NCBI GenBank assembly: GCA_963834855.1
Contig: CAWIDH010000007.1
Coordinates: forward strand, 1-64,000
DNA from: DATJKD01 sp963834855
Lineage (GTDB): Bacteria > Pseudomonadota > Gammaproteobacteria > Steroidobacterales > Steroidobacteraceae
DNA length: 64,000 bases
Direction: 5' to 3'
Each line of letters opens with the position of its first letter. Positions within the stretch are counted from its first letter, which is position 1. Position numbers and translations under genes: made by a program. The notes under the pieces were generated by a model that was given only the letters and a program-made list of their open reading frames with translations, did no database searches and was not told the DNA's origin. Below, in pieces: positions 51,677-60,301 of this stretch.

Positions 51677-52036
51677 TCACATCTCGACCTTCGCCTTGAA
51701 GCCGCCGAAGATCATCCGCTTGCCGTCGAACGGCATCGACTTCATGTTCATCATCGGCGCGATCCGCGGATCCTTCATCACCTTCGCGTTGACGCTGTCG
51801 CGGTGCTTGCGCGACTTGTAGGTGATGAACGAGAAGACGACTGTCTCGTTCGGCTTCATCTTCACACTGCGCGGGAACGAAGTGAGTTTGCCCACCGGCG
51901 CGTCGTCGGCAACGGACTCCACGTAGTTCAGCGCGCCGTACTCGCGCCACACCTTGCCTGCCTTGCGCGCCAGCTTCAGATAGGCCGGAACTTTGCTCTT
52001 GGGGACCGGGACGACGAAACCATCAATGTATGCCAT
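51677..52036 (-). CDS. DUF1428 family protein (YbaA-like)
   Basis: A 119-residue cytosolic protein: MAYIDGFVVPVPKSKVPAYL, KLARKAGKVWREYGALNYVE, VVFSFITYKSRKHRDSVNAK and FDGKRMIFGGFKAKVEM are typical of DUF1428. The fold is a dimeric alpha/beta barrel; function unknown. The ATG at 52036 gives the exact family start and has a GGAGGAGA ribosome site. Its ferredoxin-like fold is akin to that of DGPF proteins, but no ECF-type promoter was found before it. Confidence 0.9.
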   Translation of the reverse strand: MAYIDGFVVPVPKSKVPAYLKLARKAGKVWREYGALNYVESVADDAPVGKLTSFPRSVKMKPNETVVFSFITYKSRKHRDSVNAKVMKDPRIAPMMNMKSMPFDGKRMIFGGFKAKVEM

Positions 52037-52126
52037 CTGCGTCTCCTCCTTGCCAGGATTACCCATCGTGAACCGAGCCTGTCCGATCATCTCAGGTCGG
52101 GCGGGTCTGTTTCTACCCCGCGCCCA

Positions 52127-53278
52127 TCAGCGGTACTTGAGACCCGTCCCCGTGTTGAACACGACGACCGTGTCGCCCGGTCGGACGAATCCGTTTGCAC
52201 GCAGTTCCGTGAGCGCCGCCCAGGCCGCGCCGCCCTCGGGGCACACATCGATGCCCGATCGCGCTGCGAGCTCGGCCGTCGCGTGCTGCATTGCTTCCTC
52301 GCCGATTGCGACGGCGGTGCCCCGGGTGTCGCGCAGCGCGCGCAGGCACAGGAATCCGCCGAGCGGCGACGGCACCCTGAGGCCCCAGGCGCGCGTCTGC
52401 GGGTTCTGCCAGCTCTCGGTGCGCTCGCGTCCGGCGTGAAAGGCCTGGACGACCGGCGCGCAGCCCGCCGCCTGCACCGATACGAAGCGGGGCCGGCGAC
52501 CCGGCGGAATCCAGCCGAGGCGCGCCATCTCGTCGAACGCCTTCCACATGCCGATCAGGCCCGTGCCGCCACCGGTCGGGTAGAGCACGACGTCGGGTAC
52601 GGCGCCACCGAGTTGCTCGACGAGCTCGAAGGCCATGGTCTTCTTGCCTTCGATGCGGTAGGGCTCGCGCAGGGTGGACACGTCGAGCGTGCCGTGGACG
52701 CGGCGCTCGCGCAGGAATGCTCCGGCATCGGCGATCGTGCCGGGCACGGCGTGCACGGTCGCGCCGTAGAGGCGGCATTCGGCGAAGAACGCAGGCGGTG
52801 TGTCCTCGGGCATGGCGACCGTCACGGGCAGCCCGGCGCGGGCGCCGTACGCGGCGAGCGCGCCGGCGGCATTGCCGGCGGATGGCGCCGACAGTGACCG
52901 GGCGCCGAGGTGCCGTGCCATGGAGACCGCGAGCGCCATCCCCCGTGCCTTGAACGAGCCGGTGGGATTACGCGATTCGTCCTTGACCCATACGCCGGGC
53001 TCCACCGCGAGAAGGGGCGTGAACCCCTCGGCGAGCGAGATCTCGTCGCCGTCCGCGAGCGGCAGCAGCTCGCGGTAGCGCCACAGGGTCGGCGGGCGTC
53101 CCGCAAGGTCGGCAAGCCGCAGGCGGATCGAATCGAGGTCGTAGTCGACGCGCAAAGGCATCCCACAGTCGCTGCAGACCGTGAGCAGCGTCCGCGGGTC
53201 GTGGGCGGCGCCGCAGGCGTAGCAGCTCGCGCCGGCGAGATATGGCGACAGGCGGATCCGGCTCATGGGGTCCGCCAT
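52127..53278 (-). CDS. thrC: Threonine synthase (PLP-dependent)
   Basis: It converts O-phosphohomoserine to threonine. The 383-residue enzyme has the PLP lysine at about residue 110 in DESRNPTGSFKARGMALAVS, the phosphate-binding ALYPTGGGTGLIG-type glycine loop (VVLYPTGGGTGLIGMWKAF), and SAPSAGNAAGALAAYGARAG. The N terminus carries two CxxC pairs (Cys19/22 and Cys35/38), a zinc-ribbon-like feature seen in archaeal-type threonine synthases and related PLP lyases. A threonine dehydratase-like function is less likely because of the size and this N terminus. The gene is alone; a pair of palindromes lies upstream. Confidence 0.85.
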   Translation of the reverse strand: MADPMSRIRLSPYLAGASCYACGAAHDPRTLLTVCSDCGMPLRVDYDLDSIRLRLADLAGRPPTLWRYRELLPLADGDEISLAEGFTPLLAVEPGVWVKDESRNPTGSFKARGMALAVSMARHLGARSLSAPSAGNAAGALAAYGARAGLPVTVAMPEDTPPAFFAECRLYGATVHAVPGTIADAGAFLRERRVHGTLDVSTLREPYRIEGKKTMAFELVEQLGGAVPDVVLYPTGGGTGLIGMWKAFDEMARLGWIPPGRRPRFVSVQAAGCAPVVQAFHAGRERTESWQNPQTRAWGLRVPSPLGGFLCLRALRDTRGTAVAIGEEAMQHATAELAARSGIDVCPEGGAAWAALTELRANGFVRPGDTVVVFNTGTGLKYR

Positions 53279-53317
53279 TTAAGGCGATCGCCCGTCGAAG
53301 CTCAACGCGCCGCCGGA

Positions 53318-53371
53318 AATTCGGCTCAGAGCCGAATTGTTCCGCGTCGGCTCGAGAATCGGCTCTGAGCC
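53318..53371. promoter_or_regulatory. Two related palindromes upstream of thrC
   Basis: A perfect 21-bp palindrome, AATTCGGCTC-A-GAGCCGAATT (53318-53338), is followed after about 22 bp by a shorter one, CGGCTC-T-GAGCC (53360-53371), with a further CGGCTC half-site between them (near 53348). They lie 40-95 bp upstream of the thrC start. A dimeric regulator with two sites is possible, as is a folded RNA leader. The first site is too short-looped for a standard terminator. Confidence 0.4.
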
Positions 53372-53412
53372 AGTTTTCCGGACCGGGCGGCGGCTACGAA
53401 TGAGAAAGAAAA

Positions 53413-53440
53413 GGCGCGGCCGACATCCGCCGGCCGCGCC
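53413..53440 (-). terminator. Rho-independent terminator of the EF-hand gene
   Basis: Ten-base arms GGCGCGGCCG (53413-53422) and CGGCCGCGCC (53431-53440) pair perfectly with an eight-base loop. Read on the minus strand the stem is followed directly by TTTTCTTTCT. It lies 28 bp beyond the stop of the EF-hand gene. Confidence 0.85.
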
Positions 53441-53467
53441 TCGCGATGCGACTCGCTTGATCGAGTC

Positions 53468-53902
53468 TCAGTACGACTTGCCTTCCGCCTTGGCTTCGTG
53501 ACCAGCCTTGATCTCGTCGCCGCTCAGGCTGCCGTCCTTGTTTGCGTCGAGCTGGTCGAACATGCTCTTCGACCCAGCCTCATGCTCGGACAGGGAAAGC
53601 GAACCGTCACCGTCCGTGTCCAGGGTCTTGATCCTGTCGGCGGACGACGGGGTCTGCGCGGCGCCCACGCCGGGCTTCGAAGTCGTATACGCCGTGTCCA
53701 TCTCGGATGCCGTCACCTTGCCGTCGGCGTTCGCGTCGAGCTTGTCGAACGACGTCTTGACGCCGGCGGTGTACTCGGCCGCGGACACCTTGCCGTCCTT
53801 GTCCGTGTCCAGCTTGGCCGCATCGCCTGCGAGAGCAGCGCCCGACAGGGCCAGGCTGCCGACCATCGCGGCGAGGACGTACCGATTGAGAGAGCTCTTC
53901 AT
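53468..53902 (-). CDS. Exported EF-hand calcium-binding protein
   Basis: A 144-residue periplasmic protein with a signal peptide (YVLAAMVGSLALSGAALAGD) and four EF-hand loops: DTDKDGKVSAAE, DANADGKVTASE, DTDGDGSLSLSE and DANKDGSLSGDE. Each has the D-x-D-x-D-G pattern and the glutamate at position 12, so four calcium ions could be bound. Loops are paired as in calmodulin, with a serine/proline-rich middle (TSKPGVGAAQTPSSADR). The start at 53902 is chosen since GGAG lies seven bases before it. A clear terminator follows. The partner is not known. Confidence 0.9.
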   Translation of the reverse strand: MKSSLNRYVLAAMVGSLALSGAALAGDAAKLDTDKDGKVSAAEYTAGVKTSFDKLDANADGKVTASEMDTAYTTSKPGVGAAQTPSSADRIKTLDTDGDGSLSLSEHEAGSKSMFDQLDANKDGSLSGDEIKAGHEAKAEGKSY

Positions 53903-54164
53903 GTGCATTCTCCAGTCAGGGTTGTGATTGCGCGGGGATATCGCCGGCGCAGGATGCGCCGCCGGCCAGCCGGCGGCTGTAGGAGAACCACAGGGACGGC
54001 AAGTACGAATCCGCCTACAGGCTTTCGGTAAAAAAGCGTCTCCTTTCGCCGACTTGGCTGGACCAGGCCGCCTGGATCGTGTAGGAAAATTCCGGCGTGG
54101 GGCAGCGGATCTCCGGCTCCAGATCCGGGGCGGATGCGCGCAGGTTGAGAGTCGCCCGACCCGG

Positions 54165-55734
54165 TCAAGCTGCCCGATAGTGGTCCTGCATCGGGTACCG
54201 TCGTGCATACAGCCCGAAGATCAGCGCGACCACCAGGGCGAATGCGGCGAAGAAGAACATCAGGAAGGCGGTCTCGCTCAATCCCGTCGCGGCGATGCGG
54301 GTGATCACCGCCTCGTTGCGCACGCTCGAATTGGTGAGCAGCACCCAGAGGTTGCCGATCGTGACCGACAGGCTCCAGAAGGCCATGATCACGCCCTTCA
54401 TCGAGGCCGGGGCCTGGCTGTAGGCGAATTCGAGGCCCGTCGCGGACACGAGCACCTCGCCGAAGGTCAGCAGGGCGTATGGCAGGACCTGCCAGGTGAT
54501 CGACACGGTGTCGCCGCCGTCGATCGCGAGCTGGATCGCGCCGGCGGCGATCCAGGCGAGGCCCGAGAAGGCGATGCCGAATCCCATGCGCCGCAGCGCC
54601 GTCGGTTCGATGCCGAAGCGCCGCAGCGCCGGATACAGCACGAGGTTGTTGAACGGGATCAGGATCATCACCAGCGCAGGGTTGAGCGCCTGCATCTGCG
54701 CCGACGAGAACCAGCTCGGCTTCAGCATCTCGTCTGCCTGCAGCACCCACGTGGACGCCTTCTGGTCGAAGAGCGACCAGAACGGGGTCACGAGCGCGAA
54801 CACGATCAGGATGCGGAGCACCCCGCGTACGCCGTCCACGGCCGCGCCCGAATGCGCCGCGCGCGCGCGATCGAGCTGCATCCAGGCGCCGGCACCCCCG
54901 AACGCGAGCAGCAGGACCAGCGCCAGGCACAACGACGAGACGATCCCGAGACGAGCCCGACAGTCCGATCGTGCCCAGCGCAAGCAGCGCGCCAACGGTC
55001 GCGACCGTAAGCCCGCTTCGGCCCTGGCCGGGGGCATGGGACAACAGCGCCGTGCGGACGACGCGCAGGAAGGAATCCGGATCCGGTGGGGCGGGCGGCA
55101 CCCGTATGTACTTGCGTCGCCCGGCCCAGAAGATCACGGTCGCGACGAACATCAGGATGCCCGGGATGCCGAACGCGACGCTCGGACCGTAGCTGCGCAG
55201 GAAGATGGGCATCAGGAGCGAGGCGAAGAACGAGCCGAAGTTGATGATCCAGTAGAAGGCGTCGAAGACGACCTTCGCGAGGTGCTTGTTGCTCTGGTCG
55301 AACTGGTCGCCGACGAATGAAGCCACCAGCGGCTTGATGCCGCCCGACCCGAGCGCGATCAGGAACAGGCCCGTGTAGAAACCCGTGCGGTTGTCGTCGA
55401 AGGCGGCGAGACACGCGTGGCCGGCGCAGTACACGAGCGACAGCCAGAGCACCGTGTGGTACTTGCCGAAGAACCGGTCGGCGATCCAGCCGCCGAGCAG
55501 CGGGAAGAAGTAGACGCCGATCACGAAGGTGTGGAACACCTCCTTCGCGAGTCCCGCGCGCTCGGCCTCCGGCACGTACAGCAGCAGGCTCCCGACGAGG
55601 AACGGCGTCAGGATGTTGCGCATGCCGTAGAAGCTGAAGCGCTCGCAACCCTCGTTCGCGATGATGTACGGCACCTGGCGCGGCAGGCGCGCGGACGGGG
55701 CGGTGGCGGTCACGTCGGCGGCGGTCGCTGTCAT
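54165..55734 (-). CDS. POT-family peptide:proton symporter, one frame break
   Basis: A proton-driven di- and tripeptide importer of about 520 residues and 12-14 helices. The N-terminal half has the POT signatures PYIIANEGCERFSFYGMRNI (E-x-x-E-R-F-x-Y-Y type) and GSGGIKPLVASFVGDQF. The frame changes near 54955, and the second half continues in another frame: LVTPFWSLFDQKASTWVLQA (the P-F/W-x-x-F-D-Q motif), LVMILIPFNNLVLYPALRRF, and ATGLEFAYSQAPASMKGVIM. With one indel restored the protein is complete. It is flanked by a glutamate-type symporter on the same strand. Confidence 0.88.
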
Positions 55735-55786
55735 CAGCGAGGATTCCTTGGGGGTCGTTGATTCGACTCACCCATGCTAACTAATT

Positions 55787-57070
55787 TCACGGCCGCGGCC
55801 GGCGAGGCACGGTGGCAGGCTCGGTCGCCTCCGAGTGCCGTCGCGCCACGACGGTCGCGACCGCAAGGTCTCCGGTGACGTTGCCCGCGGTGCGGAAAGC
55901 GTCCGGGATCGGGTCCAGCGCGAGCATCAGCGCCACGGGCTCGAGGGGCAGGCCCATCGCGAGCAGTACGGGAACGTGTGAGCCGACGAAGGTCACCTGG
56001 CCGGGCAGGCTCACCGAGCCCAGGGCGATGACGATCGCGACCAGCGCGCCGGACACGAACTGCGCCGGCGCGATGTCGACGCCGTAGAGCCAGGCGACGA
56101 AGCAGGCAGAACCGATCGTGTTCGCCGGGCTCGTGACACGGAACAGTGACACGGCAAGCGGCAGCACGACGCCGGCTGTCTGCGCCGGAATTCCGAGTCG
56201 CAGGGTCGCGATCTTGAGCATGACGGGCAGCGTGGCCAGCGAGGACTGCGTACCGAAGGCGACGCCCTGGGCGGGCAGGGCAGCGGATGCAAATCGCCTG
56301 AGGCCCACGCCGCCCAGCACGACCGCCACCGGGTACATGGCGAGCAGCACGGCGCTCTGGAGGGTCGACTGCACGAACACGAACCACCCGGCCGCGCCGA
56401 GCAGGCCGGCGCTGGCGCGCGCGGCCACCGGCACGATGAGCGCGAACACGCCGATCGGCGCGACCTTGAGCACCCAGCCGACGATCACCAGCATCGCCTG
56501 CGCGACGGCGCGCATGAACTCCACGATCTGCGCACGCTGCGTGCCCGGAAGGCGCGTCACGGCGAACCCGAACACGAGCGCAAACAGCACGAGCGAAACC
56601 ATTACACCGTCGGCGGCGGCGGCGATGACGTTGGCGGGCAGGAGGTTCGCCAGCTGGTCGGCCAGGCTCGGCACGTCCGGGACGGGCCCGCTCTCTGCCG
56701 AGATGAGCGCGTCGCGGTCCGCCGGATCGACTTGCCAGAGCGCATAGAAGCGCGGCGCCAGGACGACGGTGGCCGCTGCGACGACGGCCAGCAGCGCGAC
56801 GAAGAGTGCCAGGGCCAGGCCGGTCGCCCGGCCCACCGCAGACGCGCTGCTGGCGTCGGCGACGCCGACGATCACGAGCGCGACGACGAGCGGCACGACC
56901 GTCATGCGCAGCGCGTTGAGCCACAGCGTCCCGACGGGCGCTACCAACCCGGCCAGGCGCTCCGCGGCGCCGTCGCCTAAGGCGGTCGATGCCACGCCGA
57001 CGATCAGTCCCAGGGCGAGCCCCACCAGCACACGCGCGGTCGTCGACACGTGACCAACCCCCGAAGGCAT
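55787..57070 (-). CDS. Dicarboxylate/amino acid:cation symporter (DAACS family)
   Basis: A 427-residue inner-membrane transporter. The family elements are VLVGLALGLIVGVASTALGD, LWLNALRMTVVPLVVALVIV (the PLxxALxI region), AFGTQSSLATLPVMLKIATL (serine-rich hairpin), and the ion/substrate site FRVTSPANTIGSACFVAWLY with NxxGxx, then LDPIPDAFRTAGNVTGDLAV. It takes up acidic amino acids or C4-dicarboxylates with protons or sodium. It lies 52 bp upstream of the POT gene on the same strand, so the two may form a nutrient-uptake pair. Confidence 0.93.
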   Translation of the reverse strand: MPSGVGHVSTTARVLVGLALGLIVGVASTALGDGAAERLAGLVAPVGTLWLNALRMTVVPLVVALVIVGVADASSASAVGRATGLALALFVALLAVVAAATVVLAPRFYALWQVDPADRDALISAESGPVPDVPSLADQLANLLPANVIAAAADGVMVSLVLFALVFGFAVTRLPGTQRAQIVEFMRAVAQAMLVIVGWVLKVAPIGVFALIVPVAARASAGLLGAAGWFVFVQSTLQSAVLLAMYPVAVVLGGVGLRRFASAALPAQGVAFGTQSSLATLPVMLKIATLRLGIPAQTAGVVLPLAVSLFRVTSPANTIGSACFVAWLYGVDIAPAQFVSGALVAIVIALGSVSLPGQVTFVGSHVPVLLAMGLPLEPVALMLALDPIPDAFRTAGNVTGDLAVATVVARRHSEATEPATVPRRPRP

Positions 57071-57117
57071 GCGGCAAATCGGCGCAGTCTACAGGCGGTC
57101 CACCGCAGGAGCGGGGC

Positions 57118-57185
57118 GATTCAATTGTTCAGAATTTACGAATTTAGAATAACGATTATTGCCGTTTATTTGATCAATTGACCGG
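57118..57185 (+). promoter_or_regulatory. AT-rich promoter region before the small peptide gene
   Basis: This stretch is far richer in A and T than its surroundings. It contains TAGAAT and TTTATTTGATCAAT, an inverted repeat AATAA-CGA-TTATT near 57150-57163, and two copies of TCAATTG. It precedes the 40-residue gene by about 60-130 bp, and it is also upstream of the DAACS gene on the other strand. Confidence 0.4.
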
Positions 57186-57244
57186 CGTACCGTAGCGACC
57201 GTCACTTGAAGACCACCACCCTGAATTCAACGGAGGATCGAGCC

Positions 57245-57367
57245 ATGTTCAACCGAGCTTCGAGCAACAGCTTCCTGGCCCGCCTGCTCGCCGGGCTTGC
57301 GGTCGCCGTCACGACGGTTGTCGGCGCGCTTTCGTTCGCGGTCTCGAATTCGCAGGCGTACTTCTAA
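57245..57367 (+). CDS. 40-residue hydrophobic peptide
   Basis: A short frame with a strong ribosome site (GGAGG) and an AT-rich promoter region. The product starts MFNRASSNSFLARLLAG and continues LAVAVTTVVGALSFAVSNS, then QAYF, that is, a polar start, one membrane helix and a short end with the signal-peptidase-like pattern SNSQA. It could be a small membrane protein or a secreted peptide of which only a few residues remain after cleavage. The family is not recognised. The spacing of the signals and the codon use favour a real gene. Confidence 0.55.
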   Translation: MFNRASSNSFLARLLAGLAVAVTTVVGALSFAVSNSQAYF

Positions 57368-57485
57368 GCCCCGCCGTGGACCGGCAGGTCCGGGCGGAAA
57401 TCACGCCGCAGGTCTCGCGCAGGGCGGGGCGGCCACTCTCACCGCTCGCATCCGTGGCGCCTCGGGATTACGCTCACCGCCACGC

Positions 57486-57956
57486 ATGGACCAGCCGTCG
57501 ACGCGCAACGCACGAACGCTCGTTCGCCTGGGGGCAGTCCTGTGCACCGCCTGCCTCGCAGCCTGCGGCGTTCGCGACTCACCCGAGGCGCAGGTGCGCG
57601 CGGTCATCGCGGCAGGAGAAACGGCTGCCGAGGCGCGTGACCTGTCGCGCCTCATGGACCTGGTGTCGGCGCAGTACCGCGACGACGACGGTCGCGACCG
57701 GTCGGAGCTGCAACGCTATGTCCACGGCTACCTGATCGCGAACCAGTCGATCCACCTGCTGACGCGCATCGAAAGCGTGCAGTTCCCCTACCGCGACCTG
57801 GCGCGCGTGAGCCTCACAGTCGGCACGCTCGGCCGTGACGCGTCGGAAGCCACCTCGCTCGACCTGGCTGCCGACGTCGAGCGCTTGACGATCGAATTGC
57901 AACTCGACGACGGCGACTGGAAAGTGACCCGCGCGGAGCGCTCCGACGCGGGTTGA
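57486..57956 (+). CDS. Lipoprotein with SnoaL/NTF2-like domain
   Basis: A 156-residue lipoprotein: the lipobox CLAACG follows LVRLGAVLCTA, and the mature part (VRAVIAAGETAAEARDLSRL, VSAQYRDDDGRDRSELQRYV, HGYLIANQSIHLLTRIESVQ) has the cone-shaped NTF2-like pattern with the typical loss-of-function tolerance for ligands. Its role is unknown. It starts about 120 bp behind the small peptide gene and might share its transcript, and it converges with modA. Confidence 0.8.
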   Translation: MDQPSTRNARTLVRLGAVLCTACLAACGVRDSPEAQVRAVIAAGETAAEARDLSRLMDLVSAQYRDDDGRDRSELQRYVHGYLIANQSIHLLTRIESVQFPYRDLARVSLTVGTLGRDASEATSLDLAADVERLTIELQLDDGDWKVTRAERSDAG

Positions 57957-58004
57957 ACCCGCCCTCGCTCGTACGATTGCCGCGCACGCGTGCAGCGGTC
58001 GGCG

Positions 58005-58808
58005 TCACTGCTGCGTCGTGAAGCCGTGCCGGGCGAGGATCGCCCGACCCTCGGGGCCGGCAATGAAATCCAGCAAATCCGCCGCGTGCGCGCTGGCCGA
58101 TCGAGTCAAGGCGGCCGGGTAGCGGATCGGCGGATGGCTGGACGCGGGAAACGCGGCGACGATGCGGACTCGCGGCTCGATCCGCGCGTCGGTTGCGTAG
58201 ACGATGCCAAGCGGTGTCTCGCCGCGGGCGACATAGGCGAGTGCCACCCGTACGTTTTCTGCGCGGGCGAGCCGGCCCTCGACGGTTTTCCAGGCACCAA
58301 GCTTCTCGAGCGACGCCCTCGCATAGCGCCCGGCCGGGACGATGTCCGGGTCGGCGATCGAGAGCCGCCCGCTGCCCAGTGCGGCGCCCAGGTTCACGGC
58401 ATCGTCGATGTCCACGCGCACGTCGCTCTCGGCCGGCGCGATCAGTACGAGGCGGTTGCCCGCGATGTCGCGCCGCGATTGCGGTGCGACCAGGTCGCGC
58501 TGCTGCAGGTAATCCATCCATTCCTGGTCCGCGGACACGAACAGGTCGGCGCGCGCGCCTGCCTCGATCTGCCGCGCAAGGACCGAGCTCGCCGCGAAGG
58601 AGAAGGTCACCGATCGCCCGGTCCGCGTCTCGTAGTCCGCGCCGATCTCACCGAGCGCATCGGTCAGCGAGGCCGCCGCGAAGACGAGCAGGTCTGCCGG
58701 AGGATCGTCGGCTGCGCTGGCGCAGGAGCAGGCGCCCAACACCACAATGGCCGCGAGCAGCCACGCAATGCGGCTCGTCGACAGGCTCTTCACGGTGCTC
58801 GCATTCAT
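58005..58808 (-). CDS. modA: Molybdate ABC transporter substrate-binding protein
   Basis: The periplasmic component that binds molybdate or tungstate and hands it to ModB. The 267-residue protein has a signal peptide (WLLAAIVVLGACSCASAA) with a possible lipobox, then the family sequence LLVFAAASLTDALGEIGADY, FSFAASSVLARQIEAGARAD, LFVSADQEWMDYLQQRDLV and YVARGETPLGIVYATDAR. The serines in AAASLTDAL and FAASSV are the oxyanion ligands. It is the last gene of the operon, overlapping the M20 peptidase gene by 4 bp; usually modA is first. Confidence 0.93.
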   Translation of the reverse strand: MNASTVKSLSTSRIAWLLAAIVVLGACSCASAADDPPADLLVFAAASLTDALGEIGADYETRTGRSVTFSFAASSVLARQIEAGARADLFVSADQEWMDYLQQRDLVAPQSRRDIAGNRLVLIAPAESDVRVDIDDAVNLGAALGSGRLSIADPDIVPAGRYARASLEKLGAWKTVEGRLARAENVRVALAYVARGETPLGIVYATDARIEPRVRIVAAFPASSHPPIRYPAALTRSASAHAADLLDFIAGPEGRAILARHGFTTQQ

Positions 58809-60281
58809 TTCGCCCCCGTCGCCATGACCTGCGCGTAGAAGCGCGCCATGCGACCGAGGTTTTCCACCGACATGCGCTCGCTCGTGCCGTGAATGCGCCT
58901 CAACTCCTCCTGCCGGATCCACGCGGGCGAATAGCGATATACGTTCTCCGAGATGGGAACGTAGAAGCGTGAATCGGTTCCTCCCAGCACGATCATCGGC
59001 GCGACCGGTGCGCCTTCGGGCGCATGCGCGCGCGCCGCGGCAGCGAGCAGCGCGTAGGAATCGCTCGTCGTGCTGGAGACGGGCGAAGGCCCAGTTGGCG
59101 TTCCCTGAATCTCCACGCTGACGCCTTCGAGTCCCGCGACGCTTGCGCGCAAATGCGCCAGCGCGCTCTCGATGCTATCGCGCGGATGCAAGCGCAGATT
59201 TACGATGGCGTGCATTTCCTGCGGCAGTACATTCTCCTTCGTTCCCCCACCGACGATCGTCGGTGCAATCGTCGTTCGCAACAGCGCGTTGCCCGCCGGC
59301 GTGCCCGCCAGGCGCTGCGCAACCAGTCCGCCAAACACCCAGCGATTGGCGATTGCAACGCGGTCCACGAATCCCAGCTTGGGCGCCACCGCGTCGAGCA
59401 CGCTTGCCGCGGGTCCGTCGAGCCCGCCCGGGAACGGACGCGCGCGGATTGCAAGGATGGCGTGGGAGAGCCGTTCCGCGGCGGTCTGCGAATGGGGCAT
59501 GGAAGAGTGCCCGCCATCGGCTCGCGCCGTTACGCGAACCGATACATAACCTTTCTCCGCCGTGCCGATCAGCGCAACGGGCCCGCCGGTGGTTGGCTCA
59601 TCGAGGACCACCGACATGCCCTCGTCCAGCACGAACCAGGGGCGAAGGCTCCGCGTCCGGAGCAGGTCGGCGGTCGCCTCCGCGCCTGCGCCCTTCACCT
59701 CCTCGTCGTGGCCGAAGGCGAGGAGGATCGTGCGGCGCGGACGGAAGCCTTGCGCCAGGAGCGCCTCCGTCGCTTCGAGAATCGCGACCAGGGAGCCCTT
59801 GTCGTCAGTGGCGCCGCGGCCGTAGACATGGCCGTCGACCAGGTCTCCCGAAAAGGGAGGCGCCTCCCAGTCGCCCTCAGTCCCCTCTTCCACGGGCACA
59901 ACATCCATATGCGCCATGAGCAGCATGGGCCGAAGCGAGGAATCGGCGCCGGGCAGCGTGTAGAGCAGACTGAAACCGTCGACGAGCTCGCGCTGAAACG
60001 CCGCGTGAGTTCGCGGATAGGTGCGCTCGAGGTATGCATGGAGGTCCCGAAAGGCCTGCGGATCTTCAACCACGCCCTCTGTTCGCGAAATCGTCCGGAA
60101 GCGGATCGCTTCGGAGAGATGCGCGGCCGCGGCCGCATTGTCGATGTGCGGCGCCGGCGCGAGCGCGACCGCCGCCAGCAGTCTCCGACGGCCGCAGCGT
60201 CATCGTCCGGACCAGGACGAACGCCGCGAACGCGGCGACAAGCGCGAGAAATCCGATCAGCCCCCGCCACAACCACTTCAT
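58805..60281 (-). CDS. Membrane-anchored M20 metallopeptidase, one frame break
   Basis: A carboxypeptidase/deacylase of the M20 family, close to yeast carboxypeptidase S. Zinc ligands are in MLLMAHMDVVPVEEGTEGDW, HVYGRGATDDKGSLVA and the catalytic glutamate in FGHDEEVKGAGAEATAD; dimerisation and C-terminal parts (DGGHSSMPHSQTAAERL, VLGGTDSRFYVPI) are intact. The N terminus is a membrane helix (WRGLIGFLALVAAFAAFVLV) encoded in another frame; the shift lies near 60150, after which HLSEAIRFRTIS leads into the domain. The gene stands between modC and modA with tight spacing on both sides, an unusual place for a peptidase. Confidence 0.88.
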
Positions 60282-60301
60282 GTGCAAGAGCCCAAAGACC
60301 T

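Noticed and set aside
52127..53278. Threonine dehydratase instead of threonine synthase
   Set aside because: The two N-terminal CxxC pairs, the length and the GSFKARG lysine context fit threonine synthases better, although a related PLP lyase cannot be fully excluded.
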